Source of the DNA: Mycobacteroides sp. CBMA 271
GTDB taxonomy: Bacteria > Actinomycetota > Actinomycetes > Mycobacteriales > Mycobacteriaceae
Assembly (NCBI RefSeq): GCF_009729205.1
Contig: NZ_VTHB01000007.1
Coordinates: 248,001-312,000 of the forward strand
DNA length: 64,000 nt
Direction: 5' to 3'
Part shown: one piece after another, positions 24,245 to 32,057 of the stretch
Layout: each line of letters opens with the position of its first letter
How positions within the stretch are numbered: the first letter of the stretch is position 1
Position numbers and translations under genes: made by a program
Notes under the pieces: model-generated
Databases searched by the model: none
What the model saw: the letters and a program-made list of their open reading frames with translations, nothing else
What the model was told of the DNA's origin: nothing

Positions 24245-24672
24245 CACGCCTCGGCCCGCTCCGGACGTAAGGCGAAGTAGCGCAATTTCTTTCCGAACGC
24301 GATCTGAATTTCTCGACGACCACCGCGGCGCACCAGGGCGAAATGACGAAGCCCCTCAGTGACCTCCCGATCCATCATCCAGTCGCGCAAATGCGGCAAC
24401 TCGTAGGTGTACTGGCGGAAATCCTTGGCATCGCAAAGCACGCAGCACTGCATGGAGTGCATCCGTGTGTACAGCTCGAATTCATGCTCCCAGTCGGGCA
24501 TTTCCGCAAGCCACGGCACAGCCTTGGCGGTATCGAAACGACGCTTGACGCGCAGCTGCGCACCCGCGGCCAACGCGGTGTGCTCGTCGAACCCCGACGG
24601 GGCATTCCCGGCAAGCAGATCCGACAACACCGAAAATTGACGGCGTCGCAACACCTCGCGGTTGTCAAGCAT
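24244..24672 (-). CDS. MNIO partner protein (DUF692-associated)
   Basis: Soluble protein of 142 residues encoded between the DUF692 enzyme and the Cys-rich peptide. It begins MLDNREVLRRRQFSVLSDLLAGNAPSGFDEH, a pattern typical of partner proteins that bind the precursor and deliver it to an MNIO. A CCVLC motif lies near residues 76-80, which could hold metal, and the C-terminus is beta-rich and basic. The start ATG 24672 overlaps the DUF692 stop by 8 bp; its stop overlaps the peptide gene start. I cannot assign a family name with confidence; the role is inferred from the operon. Confidence 0.75.
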   Translation of the reverse strand: MLDNREVLRRRQFSVLSDLLAGNAPSGFDEHTALAAGAQLRVKRRFDTAKAVPWLAEMPDWEHEFELYTRMHSMQCCVLCDAKDFRQYTYELPHLRDWMMDREVTEGLRHFALVRRGGRREIQIAFGKKLRYFALRPERAEA

Positions 24673-25561
24673 GAACGACACCTGCCTTGATCGCCTGCCG
24701 GACCACCGACAGGTCGGCGCTGACGCTCGCTTCGTCGATCGACCCGTCGCGTTCGATGAGCACACCCAGGCTGCGGCCCGAGGTGAGCACCACAAGCTCG
24801 GTGAGCAGATCTGCGACCGGATCGATGATGGTGTCGGAATGGGTATCCCAGTACAGGTCCCCTTCGAACCGGCCACCCGCGATGTGCACATACGCGACGC
24901 GCTCGACAGGGAATCGGCGCAACATCGCGGCGGGCTCAACACCCGCGGCCACCGCGGTCGCGTACAGGTTGGCGACATCGAGCACCAGCCAGCAGCCAGT
25001 GCGCCGGGAAAGTTCACGCAGGTAATCGGGCTCGCTGAGCTCGTTCTCGGGCCACTGCAACGTGGTGGCCACATTTTCCAGTGCCAGCGGCACTCCGAGG
25101 TCATCTTGAACCCGGGACACATTGTCGACCAGCACGTCCAGCGCCAATGTGGTGCGCGGCGGAGCCACCAAGTGGCCAGCCTCCAGCATGTTGGCGTGCG
25201 CGCCGCCCTCGTAGCCTGCCCGCACAAAGGCCACATGCTCGCTGACCAGTGGGGCGTTCAGCTCGGCGGCGAGAGCGGCCAGGTGCTTGACGCGCTTGGC
25301 GTCTGGCATATCGGCGCCGGCGAGCCCCAACGACACGCCATGAGGCACGACAACTGTGCCGGCCTCACGAAGACGCATCAGCTCAGCAGGTAGCTGTCCG
25401 GGGATGAAATTCTCGGCGACGATCTCGGTAAACGAGATGCTAAGGACGTCGTCCGTAATGGCGCCTTGATTGAACATGCCAGCAAGCTCGGGACGCCACG
25501 AGGCACCGACCGCGGGCTCATCGGCCAGCACGGTCGTAAGCGGGTGATTTGAAGAGGCCAC
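24665..25561 (-). CDS. DUF692 multinuclear non-heme iron oxidative enzyme (MNIO)
   Basis: TIM-barrel iron enzyme of 298 residues. Conserved ligand-bearing motifs in order are VPHGVSLGL, LVSEHVAFV, LENVATT, LVLDVANLYATAV, AYVHIAGGRFEGDLYWDTHSDTI and GVLIERDGSI. Known members (MbnB, TglH, bufferin enzymes) modify cysteines in peptides with a partner protein. The start is GTG 25561 with AAGGGGG upstream. The following two genes overlap it head to tail, and the last encodes a Cys-rich membrane peptide. The substrate peptide and product are not known. Confidence 0.92.
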   Translation of the reverse strand: MASSNHPLTTVLADEPAVGASWRPELAGMFNQGAITDDVLSISFTEIVAENFIPGQLPAELMRLREAGTVVVPHGVSLGLAGADMPDAKRVKHLAALAAELNAPLVSEHVAFVRAGYEGGAHANMLEAGHLVAPPRTTLALDVLVDNVSRVQDDLGVPLALENVATTLQWPENELSEPDYLRELSRRTGCWLVLDVANLYATAVAAGVEPAAMLRRFPVERVAYVHIAGGRFEGDLYWDTHSDTIIDPVADLLTELVVLTSGRSLGVLIERDGSIDEASVSADLSVVRQAIKAGVVHA

Positions 25562-25623
25562 CGCGTTTACCCCCTTATCTCAAGACCGACGACATAGGCC
25601 AGTCTAGCTACCACGTTGATAGC

Positions 25624-26001
25624 TTAGGAAGTGCTAGGTGCCAACGACTTGAAAAAGCCGTCCGATCCAGGCCGGAAATTAGCCACAGCAGTAACTGCGG
25701 CGATCGGCAACGGGCCGTACAGGTGAGGAAACAGCATCGATTCAGGATCGCTGGGCACACCTGGTTCCCAACGTACCGGAGACTCAAGCAGATTCGAGGC
25801 GAGTGATAGTACGACCAGATCACACCTCCCGCGATACAAGCGATTGGCCGGAAGGTGAACTTGGTGTGTCGCGGACAAGTGAACGAATCCTATTTCAGCC
25901 AGTGACGTGGGCCGATGCTCTCCCCGTTCACGGGCCAATGCCCAGTCGTCGACGGAACAGATGTGAACGAGTTCGGGTTCGCTCGGTGACATCGAATGCA
26001 T
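25624..26001 (-). CDS. DUF952 protein
   Basis: Soluble protein of about 125 residues. The DUF952 core starts LVHICSVDDWALARERGEHRPTSLAEIGFVHLSATHQV and continues with CDLVVLSLASNLLESPVRWEPGVPSDPESMLFPHLYGPLPIAAV. The conserved His in FVHLSA and FPHLYGPL are probable active-site or ligand residues; the family is thought to be ADP-ribosyltransferase-like in fold or glutathione-transferase-associated, so a specific role is not given. ATG 26001 is used; ATG 25992 is equally possible. Separate from the MNIO operon by about 60 bp. Confidence 0.85.
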   Translation of the reverse strand: MHSMSPSEPELVHICSVDDWALARERGEHRPTSLAEIGFVHLSATHQVHLPANRLYRGRCDLVVLSLASNLLESPVRWEPGVPSDPESMLFPHLYGPLPIAAVTAVANFRPGSDGFFKSLAPSTS

Positions 26002-26162
26002 CACACCAGCCTGCCTGAGGCCGGTAACACATCGAACGTGAGCCGCGACACACCGGAGACACATGGGGAACAACCGAAACCCCCCAAACGTCTGACAAAG
26101 TACATACATAGGCGCCGAGCGGTTCACACGATCGCAAAGCTCAGGAAAGATACGGAGGAGCC

Positions 26163-26357
26163 ATGACTGCAACTCTGACCACTCCAGAACTGACGAAGGC
26201 TGACCGCTGCGATCGTTGCGGAGCGGCTGCCCGGGTCCGCGCCACGCTCCCTTCCGGAGCCGAGCTGCTCTTTTGCCAGCATCACGCCAATGAGCACTCC
26301 GAGAAGCTGAGTGCCCTATCGGCGGTGCTGTACATCAGCGGCTCCGTAGAGGCCTAG
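26163..26357 (+). CDS. Small zinc-ribbon protein (DUF7455-like)
   Basis: Protein of 64 residues. CDRCGAAARVRATLPSGAELLFCQHHANEH gives a CxxC...CxxH metal site, typical of a widespread actinobacterial group of short zinc-binding proteins. ATG 26163 has a strong GGAGGA ribosome site 4 bp upstream. It stands alone, divergent from DUF952 and 62 bp before the YihY gene. Function not known; small regulators of this type may contact RNA polymerase or the ribosome. Confidence 0.85.
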   Translation: MTATLTTPELTKADRCDRCGAAARVRATLPSGAELLFCQHHANEHSEKLSALSAVLYISGSVEA

Positions 26358-26419
26358 TCGTCGAGGTTTCACCCCCGGTAATCACCAGCGACCATCCCAT
26401 CAGGAATGCTGGTGTGGCC

Positions 26420-27373
26420 ATGAGTGAGAAGCCACACCATGTCTCGACGGGTCGAGACGTCCTACACGTGATCCGCCGGACGGCCGTAAAGAGTTGGGAC
26501 GACTCGATTTTCGCGCAGTCTGCCCAGGCTGCCTTTTGGCAGGTGCTATCGCTCCCGCCACTGCTACTCGGCATCCTGGGAAGCCTGACGTTCGTGGGGC
26601 CGCTGTTCGGTCCGGACACGCTGCCGGAGATCCAAGAGCGGCTCCTGCGGGTGGCCAATAGCGTGTTCAGCAAGAGCGTCGTCGCCGAGATCATCGAGCC
26701 GACCATCATCGACATCATGCGCGACGGGCGCGGCGAGGTGGTGTCGATCGGGTTCGTCATCTCGCTGTGGGCCGGATCGTCGGCGATATCGAGCTTCGTG
26801 GACTCCGTCGTTGAGGCGCACGATCAGACTCCGCTGCGTCATCCCGTTCGTCAACGGTTCTTTGCACTCGGGTTGTACGTCGCCGCATTGGCCATGGCTG
26901 TGGTGACGTTGCCCGTCATCGCGCTCGGACCCAAGCGGATCGCCGGGGTGGTCCCAGACTCATGGAATGGGCTGCTGAGATACGGCTACTTCCCACTCCT
27001 GGGCATCGCGCTGGTGGCCCTGGTGGCACTGCTGTATCGGGTATCCCTACCCAGGCCACTTCCGTCGCACCGACTCTTGATCGGCGCGCTGCTGGCGGTG
27101 ACGTTCTTCGTGATCGCCAGCCTCGGCCTGCGATTTTATCTGAACTGGATCACCCGAACGGGATACACCTACGGCGCGCTGGCCACCCCGATCGCATTTC
27201 TGCTGTTCGCGTTCATGCTCGGATTCGCGATCGTGCTCGGCGCGGAACTCAATGCCGCGATTGAGGAACGCTGGCCGGCCGGCGCGACCCACGCCCGGCA
27301 GCTGCGCGAATGGCTGAGCCCAACCAACGGCTCCGCGAATGCGTCGCCGGAGGACTCCCCCGAAGGCTGTTAG
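26420..27373 (+). CDS. YihY/BrkB-family membrane protein (Rv2707-like)
   Basis: Integral membrane protein of 317 residues with six helices, formerly called ribonuclease BN. After a soluble start (VIRRTAVKSWDDSIFAQSAQAAFWQVLSLPPL) hydrophobic segments span residues 40-65, about 120-145, 155-185, 200-225, 235-260 and 265-290. YTYGALATPIAFLLFAFMLGFAIVLGAELNAAIEE near the C-terminus is strongly family-like. ATG 26420 is used; a GTG two codons earlier is possible. The RNase activity claimed for the family is not supported by modern data, so the function is open. Confidence 0.9.
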   Translation: MSEKPHHVSTGRDVLHVIRRTAVKSWDDSIFAQSAQAAFWQVLSLPPLLLGILGSLTFVGPLFGPDTLPEIQERLLRVANSVFSKSVVAEIIEPTIIDIMRDGRGEVVSIGFVISLWAGSSAISSFVDSVVEAHDQTPLRHPVRQRFFALGLYVAALAMAVVTLPVIALGPKRIAGVVPDSWNGLLRYGYFPLLGIALVALVALLYRVSLPRPLPSHRLLIGALLAVTFFVIASLGLRFYLNWITRTGYTYGALATPIAFLLFAFMLGFAIVLGAELNAAIEERWPAGATHARQLREWLSPTNGSANASPEDSPEGC

Positions 27374-27390
27374 TCAGCGCTCGTTCGCCT

Positions 27391-27403
27391 GGGCCGACGG
27401 CCC
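27391..27403. terminator. Small GC hairpin between convergent genes
   Basis: GGGCC-GAC-GGCCC between the YihY and DUF3039 stops; a short stem that may help end both transcripts. Confidence 0.35.
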
Positions 27404-27406
27404 TGA

Positions 27407-27640
27407 TTAATCGGTGCGCATCATTTCGTAGATGCGCTTGCAGTCGGGGCACACCGGTGAACCGGGCTTCGCCGACCGGGTGACAGGGAAGACCTCACCG
27501 CACAACGCGACCACATGGTTTCCCATGACCGCGCTCTCCACGATCTTGTCCTTCTTCACATAGTGAAAGACCTTGGGGGTATCGCTGTCTGTGCTCTCGT
27601 CGACGGTGGTGTCCGGACGCTCGATCGTCTGCGTGTCCAT
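27407..27640 (-). CDS. DUF3039 protein (Rv2708c-like)
   Basis: Protein of 77 residues conserved in actinobacteria. VFHYVKKDKIVESAVMGNHVVALCGEVFPVTRS and the CPDCKRIYEMMR tail provide the Cys pattern (one upstream Cys, a CxxC) expected to bind zinc. ATG 27640 was chosen; longer frames upstream cover the divergent gene. It is divergent from DUF3099 with only 25 bp between starts, so the two share a promoter gap. Function unknown. Confidence 0.88.
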   Translation of the reverse strand: MDTQTIERPDTTVDESTDSDTPKVFHYVKKDKIVESAVMGNHVVALCGEVFPVTRSAKPGSPVCPDCKRIYEMMRTD

Positions 27641-27665
27641 CTCTACATTGTGACATTCTGGACGT

Positions 27666-28091
27666 ATGAGAGGTGATGAGCCGCTCGGGCGAAGAACAGA
27701 GCGCCGAGAGCTGTCGTTCGATGACGACGGCCATCCCGTACTCATCACAGCGGCCGCGGTCTCGGTCGAGGACCAGCATCGCGCCCGGGTACGCCGCTAT
27801 GTGACGCTCATGGCGTTCCGAATCCCGGCTCTGCTGGGCGCCGCCTGGGCCTACAGCGCGTGGCACAACGGGTGGATCTCACTGGCGATCCTGGCGGCCT
27901 CAATACCGCTGCCCTGGATGGCGGTGCTCATCGCCAATGACCGTCCCGCCCGGAAAGCCGAAGAACCGCGCCGCTACGGCCCGCAGACGCAGCACCATGG
28001 GTTGTTCCCCACCGCGGAGCGCAGAGCGATTGATCCGGCTCCCCCGCCGCAACCGCAGATCGACCCGGAGGGCTCCGCCGACCCGTCTTAG
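27666..28091 (+). CDS. DUF3099 membrane protein (Rv2709-like)
   Basis: Membrane protein of 141 residues. The conserved part is HPVLITAAAVSVEDQHRARVRRYVTLMAFRIPALLGAAWAYSAWHNGW, with two helices around residues 45-90, and a Pro-rich disordered tail. A diverged copy of the dispersed repeat (27675-27696) lies within the first codons and encodes GDEPLGRRT rather than LRASGSS. Starts 25 bp from DUF3039 and lies 147 bp before sigB. Function unknown. Confidence 0.85.
   Translation: MRGDEPLGRRTERRELSFDDDGHPVLITAAAVSVEDQHRARVRRYVTLMAFRIPALLGAAWAYSAWHNGWISLAILAASIPLPWMAVLIANDRPARKAEEPRRYGPQTQHHGLFPTAERRAIDPAPPPQPQIDPEGSADPS
27675..27696 (+). repeat. Dispersed 21-bp repeat, copy 3 (2 mismatches)
   Basis: GATGAGCCGCT then CGGGCGAAGA; differs from the consensus at two bases. 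It sits in the 5' coding end of the DUF3099 gene. Confidence 0.6.
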
Positions 28092-28174
28092 GGACAGCTA
28101 TGTCAATTCTCAGGACATTCTCAGCCGCCGACGGCGAATCCGCAGGTCAGTGACAGCACCATTTGGGAACCTCA

Positions 28175-28201
28175 GGAACTTTCTGAGCCGACCAGGCGTT
28201 G
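28175..28201 (+). promoter_or_regulatory. SigE/SigH-type promoter of sigB
   Basis: GGAAC at 28175-28179, an 18-bp spacer, and GTTG at 28198-28201. This fits the mycobacterial SigE/SigH consensus GGAAC-N18-20-GTT, and SigE/SigH control of sigB is established in M. tuberculosis. The ATG of sigB is 38 bp on. Confidence 0.8.
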
Positions 28202-28238
28202 CAACACAAGAGACTTACGGATCAACTAGGAGGCAGCG

Positions 28239-29210
28239 ATGGCAAACGCCACCACCCGTCCGGCCCGCACCATGGAGTCCGCGGATCTGGACGCACAAAG
28301 TCCGGCCGCCGATCTCGTGCGGGTGTATTTGAACGGCATCGGCAAGACCGCGCTGCTCACGGCGGAGGACGAAGTCGAGCTGGCCAAACGGATCGAGGCG
28401 GGGCTCTACGCCCAGCACCTTCTGGACACCAAGAAGCGCCTCGGCGAGGCACGCAAGCGGGACCTGGCGGTCATCGTGCGCGAGGGCAGCGCCGCGCGCA
28501 GTCACCTCCTGGAGGCGAACCTGCGTCTGGTTGTGTCACTCGCCAAGCGCTACACCGGCCGCGGCATGCCGCTGCTCGACCTCATCCAGGAAGGCAACCT
28601 GGGCTTGATCCGGGCGATGGAGAAGTTCGACTACGCCAAGGGGTTCAAGTTCTCGACCTACGCCACCTGGTGGATCCGTCAGGCCATCACCCGCGGCATG
28701 GCCGACCAGAGCCGCACCATCCGCCTGCCCGTCCACCTGGTGGAGCAGGTCAACAAGCTGGCACGCATCAAGCGCGAGCTGCACCAGCGCCTCGGTCGCG
28801 AGGCCACCGATGAGGAACTGTCCGAGGAGTCCGGCATTCCGGTGGAGAAGATCGGGGATCTGCTGGACCACAGCCGGGATCCGGTGAGCCTGGACATGCC
28901 GGTCGGGACCGACGAAGAAGCGCCACTCGGCGACTTCATCGAAGACACCGAGGCCATGTCGGCTGAGAACGCGGTCATTGCCGAACTGCTGCACTCCGAT
29001 GTGCGCAGCGTGCTGTCCACTCTCGACGAGCGCGAGCAGCAGGTCATTCGACTCCGGTACGGACTCGATGACGGCCAGGCACGCACGCTAGATCAGATCG
29101 GCAAGCTGTTCGGTCTGTCCCGCGAACGCGTGCGCCAGATCGAGCGTGAGGTCATGAACAAGCTGCGCCACGGCGACCGCGCCGAGCGGTTGCGTTCGTA
29201 CGCAAGCTAG
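28239..29210 (+). CDS. sigB: RNA polymerase sigma factor SigB
   Basis: Group 2 sigma-70 factor of 323 residues for stress and stationary-phase genes. Regions 1.2-2.4 are nearly those of SigA (LLEANLRLVVSLAKRYTGRGMPLLDLIQEGNLGLIRAMEKFDYAKG, FSTYATWWIRQAITRGM); region 4.2 is LDQIGKLFGLSRERVRQIEREVMNKLR. It lacks the Lys/Ala N-terminal tract. ATG 28239 has AGGAGG 6 bp upstream and a SigE/SigH-type promoter. Followed at 134 bp by ideR in the conserved sigB-ideR order, with a hairpin between. Confidence 0.98.
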   Translation: MANATTRPARTMESADLDAQSPAADLVRVYLNGIGKTALLTAEDEVELAKRIEAGLYAQHLLDTKKRLGEARKRDLAVIVREGSAARSHLLEANLRLVVSLAKRYTGRGMPLLDLIQEGNLGLIRAMEKFDYAKGFKFSTYATWWIRQAITRGMADQSRTIRLPVHLVEQVNKLARIKRELHQRLGREATDEELSEESGIPVEKIGDLLDHSRDPVSLDMPVGTDEEAPLGDFIEDTEAMSAENAVIAELLHSDVRSVLSTLDEREQQVIRLRYGLDDGQARTLDQIGKLFGLSRERVRQIEREVMNKLRHGDRAERLRSYAS

Positions 29211-29224
29211 CCAAGACCGGCCGG

Positions 29225-29245
29225 TCGTCGCGCAAGCGACTCATC
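29225..29245 (-). repeat. Dispersed 21-bp repeat, copy 4 (2 mismatches)
   Basis: Minus-strand copy in the sigB-ideR gap, 15 bp after the sigB stop; two bases differ from the consensus. Confidence 0.6.
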
Positions 29246-29263
29246 CACCCACTACCCTGCCCT

Positions 29264-29295
29264 CGGGGCGCTGTGTCAGGAAGCGCAGCGCCCCG
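29264..29295 (+). terminator. Hairpin between sigB and ideR
   Basis: CGGGGCGCTG (29264-29273) pairs perfectly with CAGCGCCCCG (29286-29295) around a 12-base loop. No T-run follows. Confidence 0.55.
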
Positions 29296-29343
29296 AATTG
29301 CGTTGTGGATCGGTAGACTGAGCACGACCGTAAGGGGCGAGTA

Positions 29344-30030
29344 GTGAACGATCTTGTCGATACGACAGAGATGTATCTGCGCACGATCTACGACCTTGAA
29401 GAAGAGGGCGTCGTTCCGCTGCGTGCCCGCATCGCCGAGCGGCTGGAGCAGAGCGGTCCGACAGTCAGCCAGACGGTGGCGCGCATGGAGCGAGACGGCC
29501 TGCTGAACGTCGCCGGCGACCGCCATCTCGAACTCACCGATAAGGGCCGCGCACTCGCGGTCTCGGTCATGCGCAAGCACCGGCTCGCCGAGTGCCTACT
29601 GGTCGATGTCATCGGACTGCCTTGGGAAGACGTGCATGCCGAGGCATGCCGCTGGGAGCATGTGATGAGCGAGGACGTTGAGCGGCGACTGCTCACGGTG
29701 CTCAACAACCCGACCACCTCACCGTTCGGTAACCCCATCCCAGGCCTGTCCGAGCTGGGTGTTCCCAACGACCGGTCTGACAATGCCAGCGCGGTGCGAC
29801 TCACCGAAATTGCCGCAGGCGCACAGGTTGCCGTGGTGGTGCGCCGCCTAGCCGAGCACGTACAGGCCGATACCGATCTGCTGACGCGCCTCAAGGACGC
29901 CGGCATCGTGCCGAACGCCCGCGTCACAGTGGAGTCCTCCCCCGACGGCGTCATCATCGTCATTCCCGGTCACGAGAGTGTCGAGCTGCCACATGAGATG
30001 GCCCACGCCGTGATGGTCGAGAAGGTCTGA
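29344..30030 (+). CDS. ideR: Iron-dependent repressor IdeR
   Basis: DtxR-family repressor of 228 residues that uses Fe2+ to shut off siderophore genes and activate iron storage. The winged helix is in residues 1-70 (MNDLVDTTEMYLRTIYDLEEEGVVPLRARIAERLEQSGPTVSQTV). Metal sites are in the dimerisation domain: Cys102 of EACRWEHVMSEDVERR, and His/Glu ligands around residues 79-108. An SH3-like domain covers about 150-228. GTG 29344 has AAGGGG 6 bp upstream. The length fits the 230 of M. tuberculosis. Confidence 0.97.
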   Translation: MNDLVDTTEMYLRTIYDLEEEGVVPLRARIAERLEQSGPTVSQTVARMERDGLLNVAGDRHLELTDKGRALAVSVMRKHRLAECLLVDVIGLPWEDVHAEACRWEHVMSEDVERRLLTVLNNPTTSPFGNPIPGLSELGVPNDRSDNASAVRLTEIAAGAQVAVVVRRLAEHVQADTDLLTRLKDAGIVPNARVTVESSPDGVIIVIPGHESVELPHEMAHAVMVEKV

Positions 30031-30043
30031 CCAGTCCGTCGAA

Positions 30044-31093
30044 TCACTGGTTCTCCTGTTTCTCCCTGGGGGGCAGGCTAATTCTCAATTCCTGCGCAAG
30101 CCGAAAACCAGTGTCGGCCAGGGCGCGAATCTCGTCGGGACGCATAGCCGCGTACAGCGCCGACATCAGCAACTGCCCCAGGCGATGATCCGGCTGAGCT
30201 GCGAGGGCTGCGTCCAAGACAACGCCCGCCAGCGGACCATCGCCACGCACGTAGGCGCTGAAGCCCAGTAGTACCAACGCTTCCGCGCGCCACGGCACCG
30301 GCAGCAGCCGGCTCAGTTCCAGCCAGAGCCGTTCCACATCGACCGCAAGCACACCGACTGCCAGCGCGCACACCGTGTCTCGCACGCGCAGGACACCTAG
30401 CGAGCGTGCGATAGCAAGGAGCTCACGGTTGGACATCGGGCGGCCTTCCGCCGTCCGGCAGGCGGCCCGCATCACCCGATTCACCGCGCGCCGGTCCTGC
30501 ACGGCATCGGCACCCTGCTCCGGGAGCGGTCGTCGCAGTGAGGCAGCAAGGACAGCGGTACGACGCGGGTCAATGGGCGCGATCATCGCCACGAGGTCCT
30601 CTCGGCGTCGATGCACGGTTCTGCCCGCCAGTACTGCGGCAGCGGTCAGCGGTGAGCATGACGGATCGTCGACGGGCCCACCGGCACCGCACCCGTCGTA
30701 GCAGCGCCACCACCCATCCGGGGAGATCCGGTCCACCGTGTGACCGGCGATCAACGAAATGCGATGGTGTTCCATGTGTTTGGACAGCCGGCGGATGATG
30801 TCGCCGGCATCCAATTCATCGAGATCGGCGCTGATGACCACCGCGATGACCCCATCGGCCGGACCCGAGCTGACCACCTCCGCCAGCACCGCGAAGGCTT
30901 GATCTTCAGGACCATGCAGGTCGAACAGGTCCCTGCGCATGATCGACTCGACAAGGCCATCGGCGAGCGTGACCACCACGAGGGAGTCTTCTGGGACGAA
31001 GCCCAGCATCGCCGGCAGGGCGGCGATGAGGGCGGAAGGCCGGTTCAAGCGAAAGTCGGGGCAACCGGGAGTCCCGGGTATCAGCGATGTCAT
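30044..31093 (-). CDS. DUF4192 protein (Rv2712c-like)
   Basis: Soluble protein of 349 residues and unknown function. The DUF4192 start FRLNRPSALIAALPAMLGFVPEDSLVVVTLADG is clear. Further conserved blocks are VISADLDELDAGDIIRRLS, GWWRCYDGCGAGG and the Ala/Leu-rich repeat helices that end ALVLLGFSAYVRGDGPLAGVVLDAALAAQPDHRLGQLL, a tetratricopeptide-like helix pattern (about residues 250-320). The family is often beside DNA-repair or sigma genes. Convergent with ideR. The length is near that of other family members. Confidence 0.85.
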   Translation of the reverse strand: MTSLIPGTPGCPDFRLNRPSALIAALPAMLGFVPEDSLVVVTLADGLVESIMRRDLFDLHGPEDQAFAVLAEVVSSGPADGVIAVVISADLDELDAGDIIRRLSKHMEHHRISLIAGHTVDRISPDGWWRCYDGCGAGGPVDDPSCSPLTAAAVLAGRTVHRRREDLVAMIAPIDPRRTAVLAASLRRPLPEQGADAVQDRRAVNRVMRAACRTAEGRPMSNRELLAIARSLGVLRVRDTVCALAVGVLAVDVERLWLELSRLLPVPWRAEALVLLGFSAYVRGDGPLAGVVLDAALAAQPDHRLGQLLMSALYAAMRPDEIRALADTGFRLAQELRISLPPREKQENQ

Positions 31094-31213
31094 GTCCGCA
31101 CGTTGACATCGACGACCGTCATGTTCCCGTCGGCGACCTCACGCTTTGCGATCCCGCCGACGGTCTGTGGATACTGCGCGAATTGTGGATGGCGCGCACG
31201 ATCCGACCGCGAT

Positions 31214-31945
31214 TCAGCGGAAGCTGTCGTGCACCTTCAGTACGGCGGCCGTGAAGGCTTGATCGAGGAGCACCGCGTCGGGCTCGGTGCCCTGAAAAGT
31301 CATGTATGTGGCCAGGATTCGGATATCACCGATCTGCGCGATAAGCGAGAGGGTGGTCTGTGTGCCGCTACCTGCACCCGCCGGGGAAACCGTCTGATTG
31401 ACCGCCACCGAATCGTCGGCATTGATGGGCGGTGCCACCGCCTGCGACGCCGTCACAGCGCCCTGAATCTGATCTGCGCCCGTGAAGGTGAATGAGGCAC
31501 AACGCTCCACCTGCGTCTTGTACGCGGCGAGCGGCTGCGGTACTCGCAGTACCGCTACCGTGATGGTCGATTCATCGGATTCGTTGGCGCCGACCGCCAC
31601 CGCCACGTCCTGCAGCGTCGCCGGAAGCGGTGCCGGCGCACACGCGGCGGGGGTCACCGTCGCAGCCTCGGGCACACCCCGGATATCCCGCAGGGCCATT
31701 CGGGCAGCATCCGGGCTCAACGTGGTGGCTGAGTATTGGGGCGGAAATTCCGTCGGCGACAACAGCAGTGGGCCCACCGGTCCCGTCGGCGCCCGCAATG
31801 TCGTCGAAGTAGTCACCGGTACGGACGCACCACTGGATCCCGCAGTGGCCGATCCGTCCACCGCCCGCGTGCACGCGGGCGCCATCCCAGCGCAGCAACC
31901 AGCCACAACTATCGTCGCTACCAGCCGCGATGCCGTCACGGTCAC
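31214..31945 (-). CDS. Predicted lipoprotein, unknown family
   Basis: Secreted lipoprotein candidate of 243 residues. A signal segment VTVTASRLVATIVVAGCC ends in a lipobox V-A-G-C near residue 17. A Thr/Ala/Pro-rich stretch follows, then a domain starting at PLLLSPTEFPPQYSATTLS with cysteines in TPAACAPAP and ERCASFTF that probably pair. The second half, NQTVSPAGAGSGTQTTLSLIAQIGDIRILATYM, is beta-rich, like DUF5642/sensor-domain lipoproteins of mycobacteria. GTG 31945 is used since it opens the signal peptide; frames further upstream cover the start of sthA. The function is unknown. Confidence 0.75.
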   Translation of the reverse strand: MTVTASRLVATIVVAGCCAGMAPACTRAVDGSATAGSSGASVPVTTSTTLRAPTGPVGPLLLSPTEFPPQYSATTLSPDAARMALRDIRGVPEAATVTPAACAPAPLPATLQDVAVAVGANESDESTITVAVLRVPQPLAAYKTQVERCASFTFTGADQIQGAVTASQAVAPPINADDSVAVNQTVSPAGAGSGTQTTLSLIAQIGDIRILATYMTFQGTEPDAVLLDQAFTAAVLKVHDSFR

Positions 31946-32057
31946 ATGCTGCCATCGGCATACCGCGAGCCCGAGGAGGCGCGCGCGAGAATCACCCGGG
32001 GACAACTGTTCATGCCGCCGTGGCGCGGACGGCATGCATGATTCCGCGAATCGGCGT

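Noticed and set aside
24244..25236. Single 330-residue frame covering the MNIO partner
   Set aside because: Only the last 142 residues are protein-like; the upstream part is Cys/Trp/Arg-rich noise over the MNIO gene in another frame.
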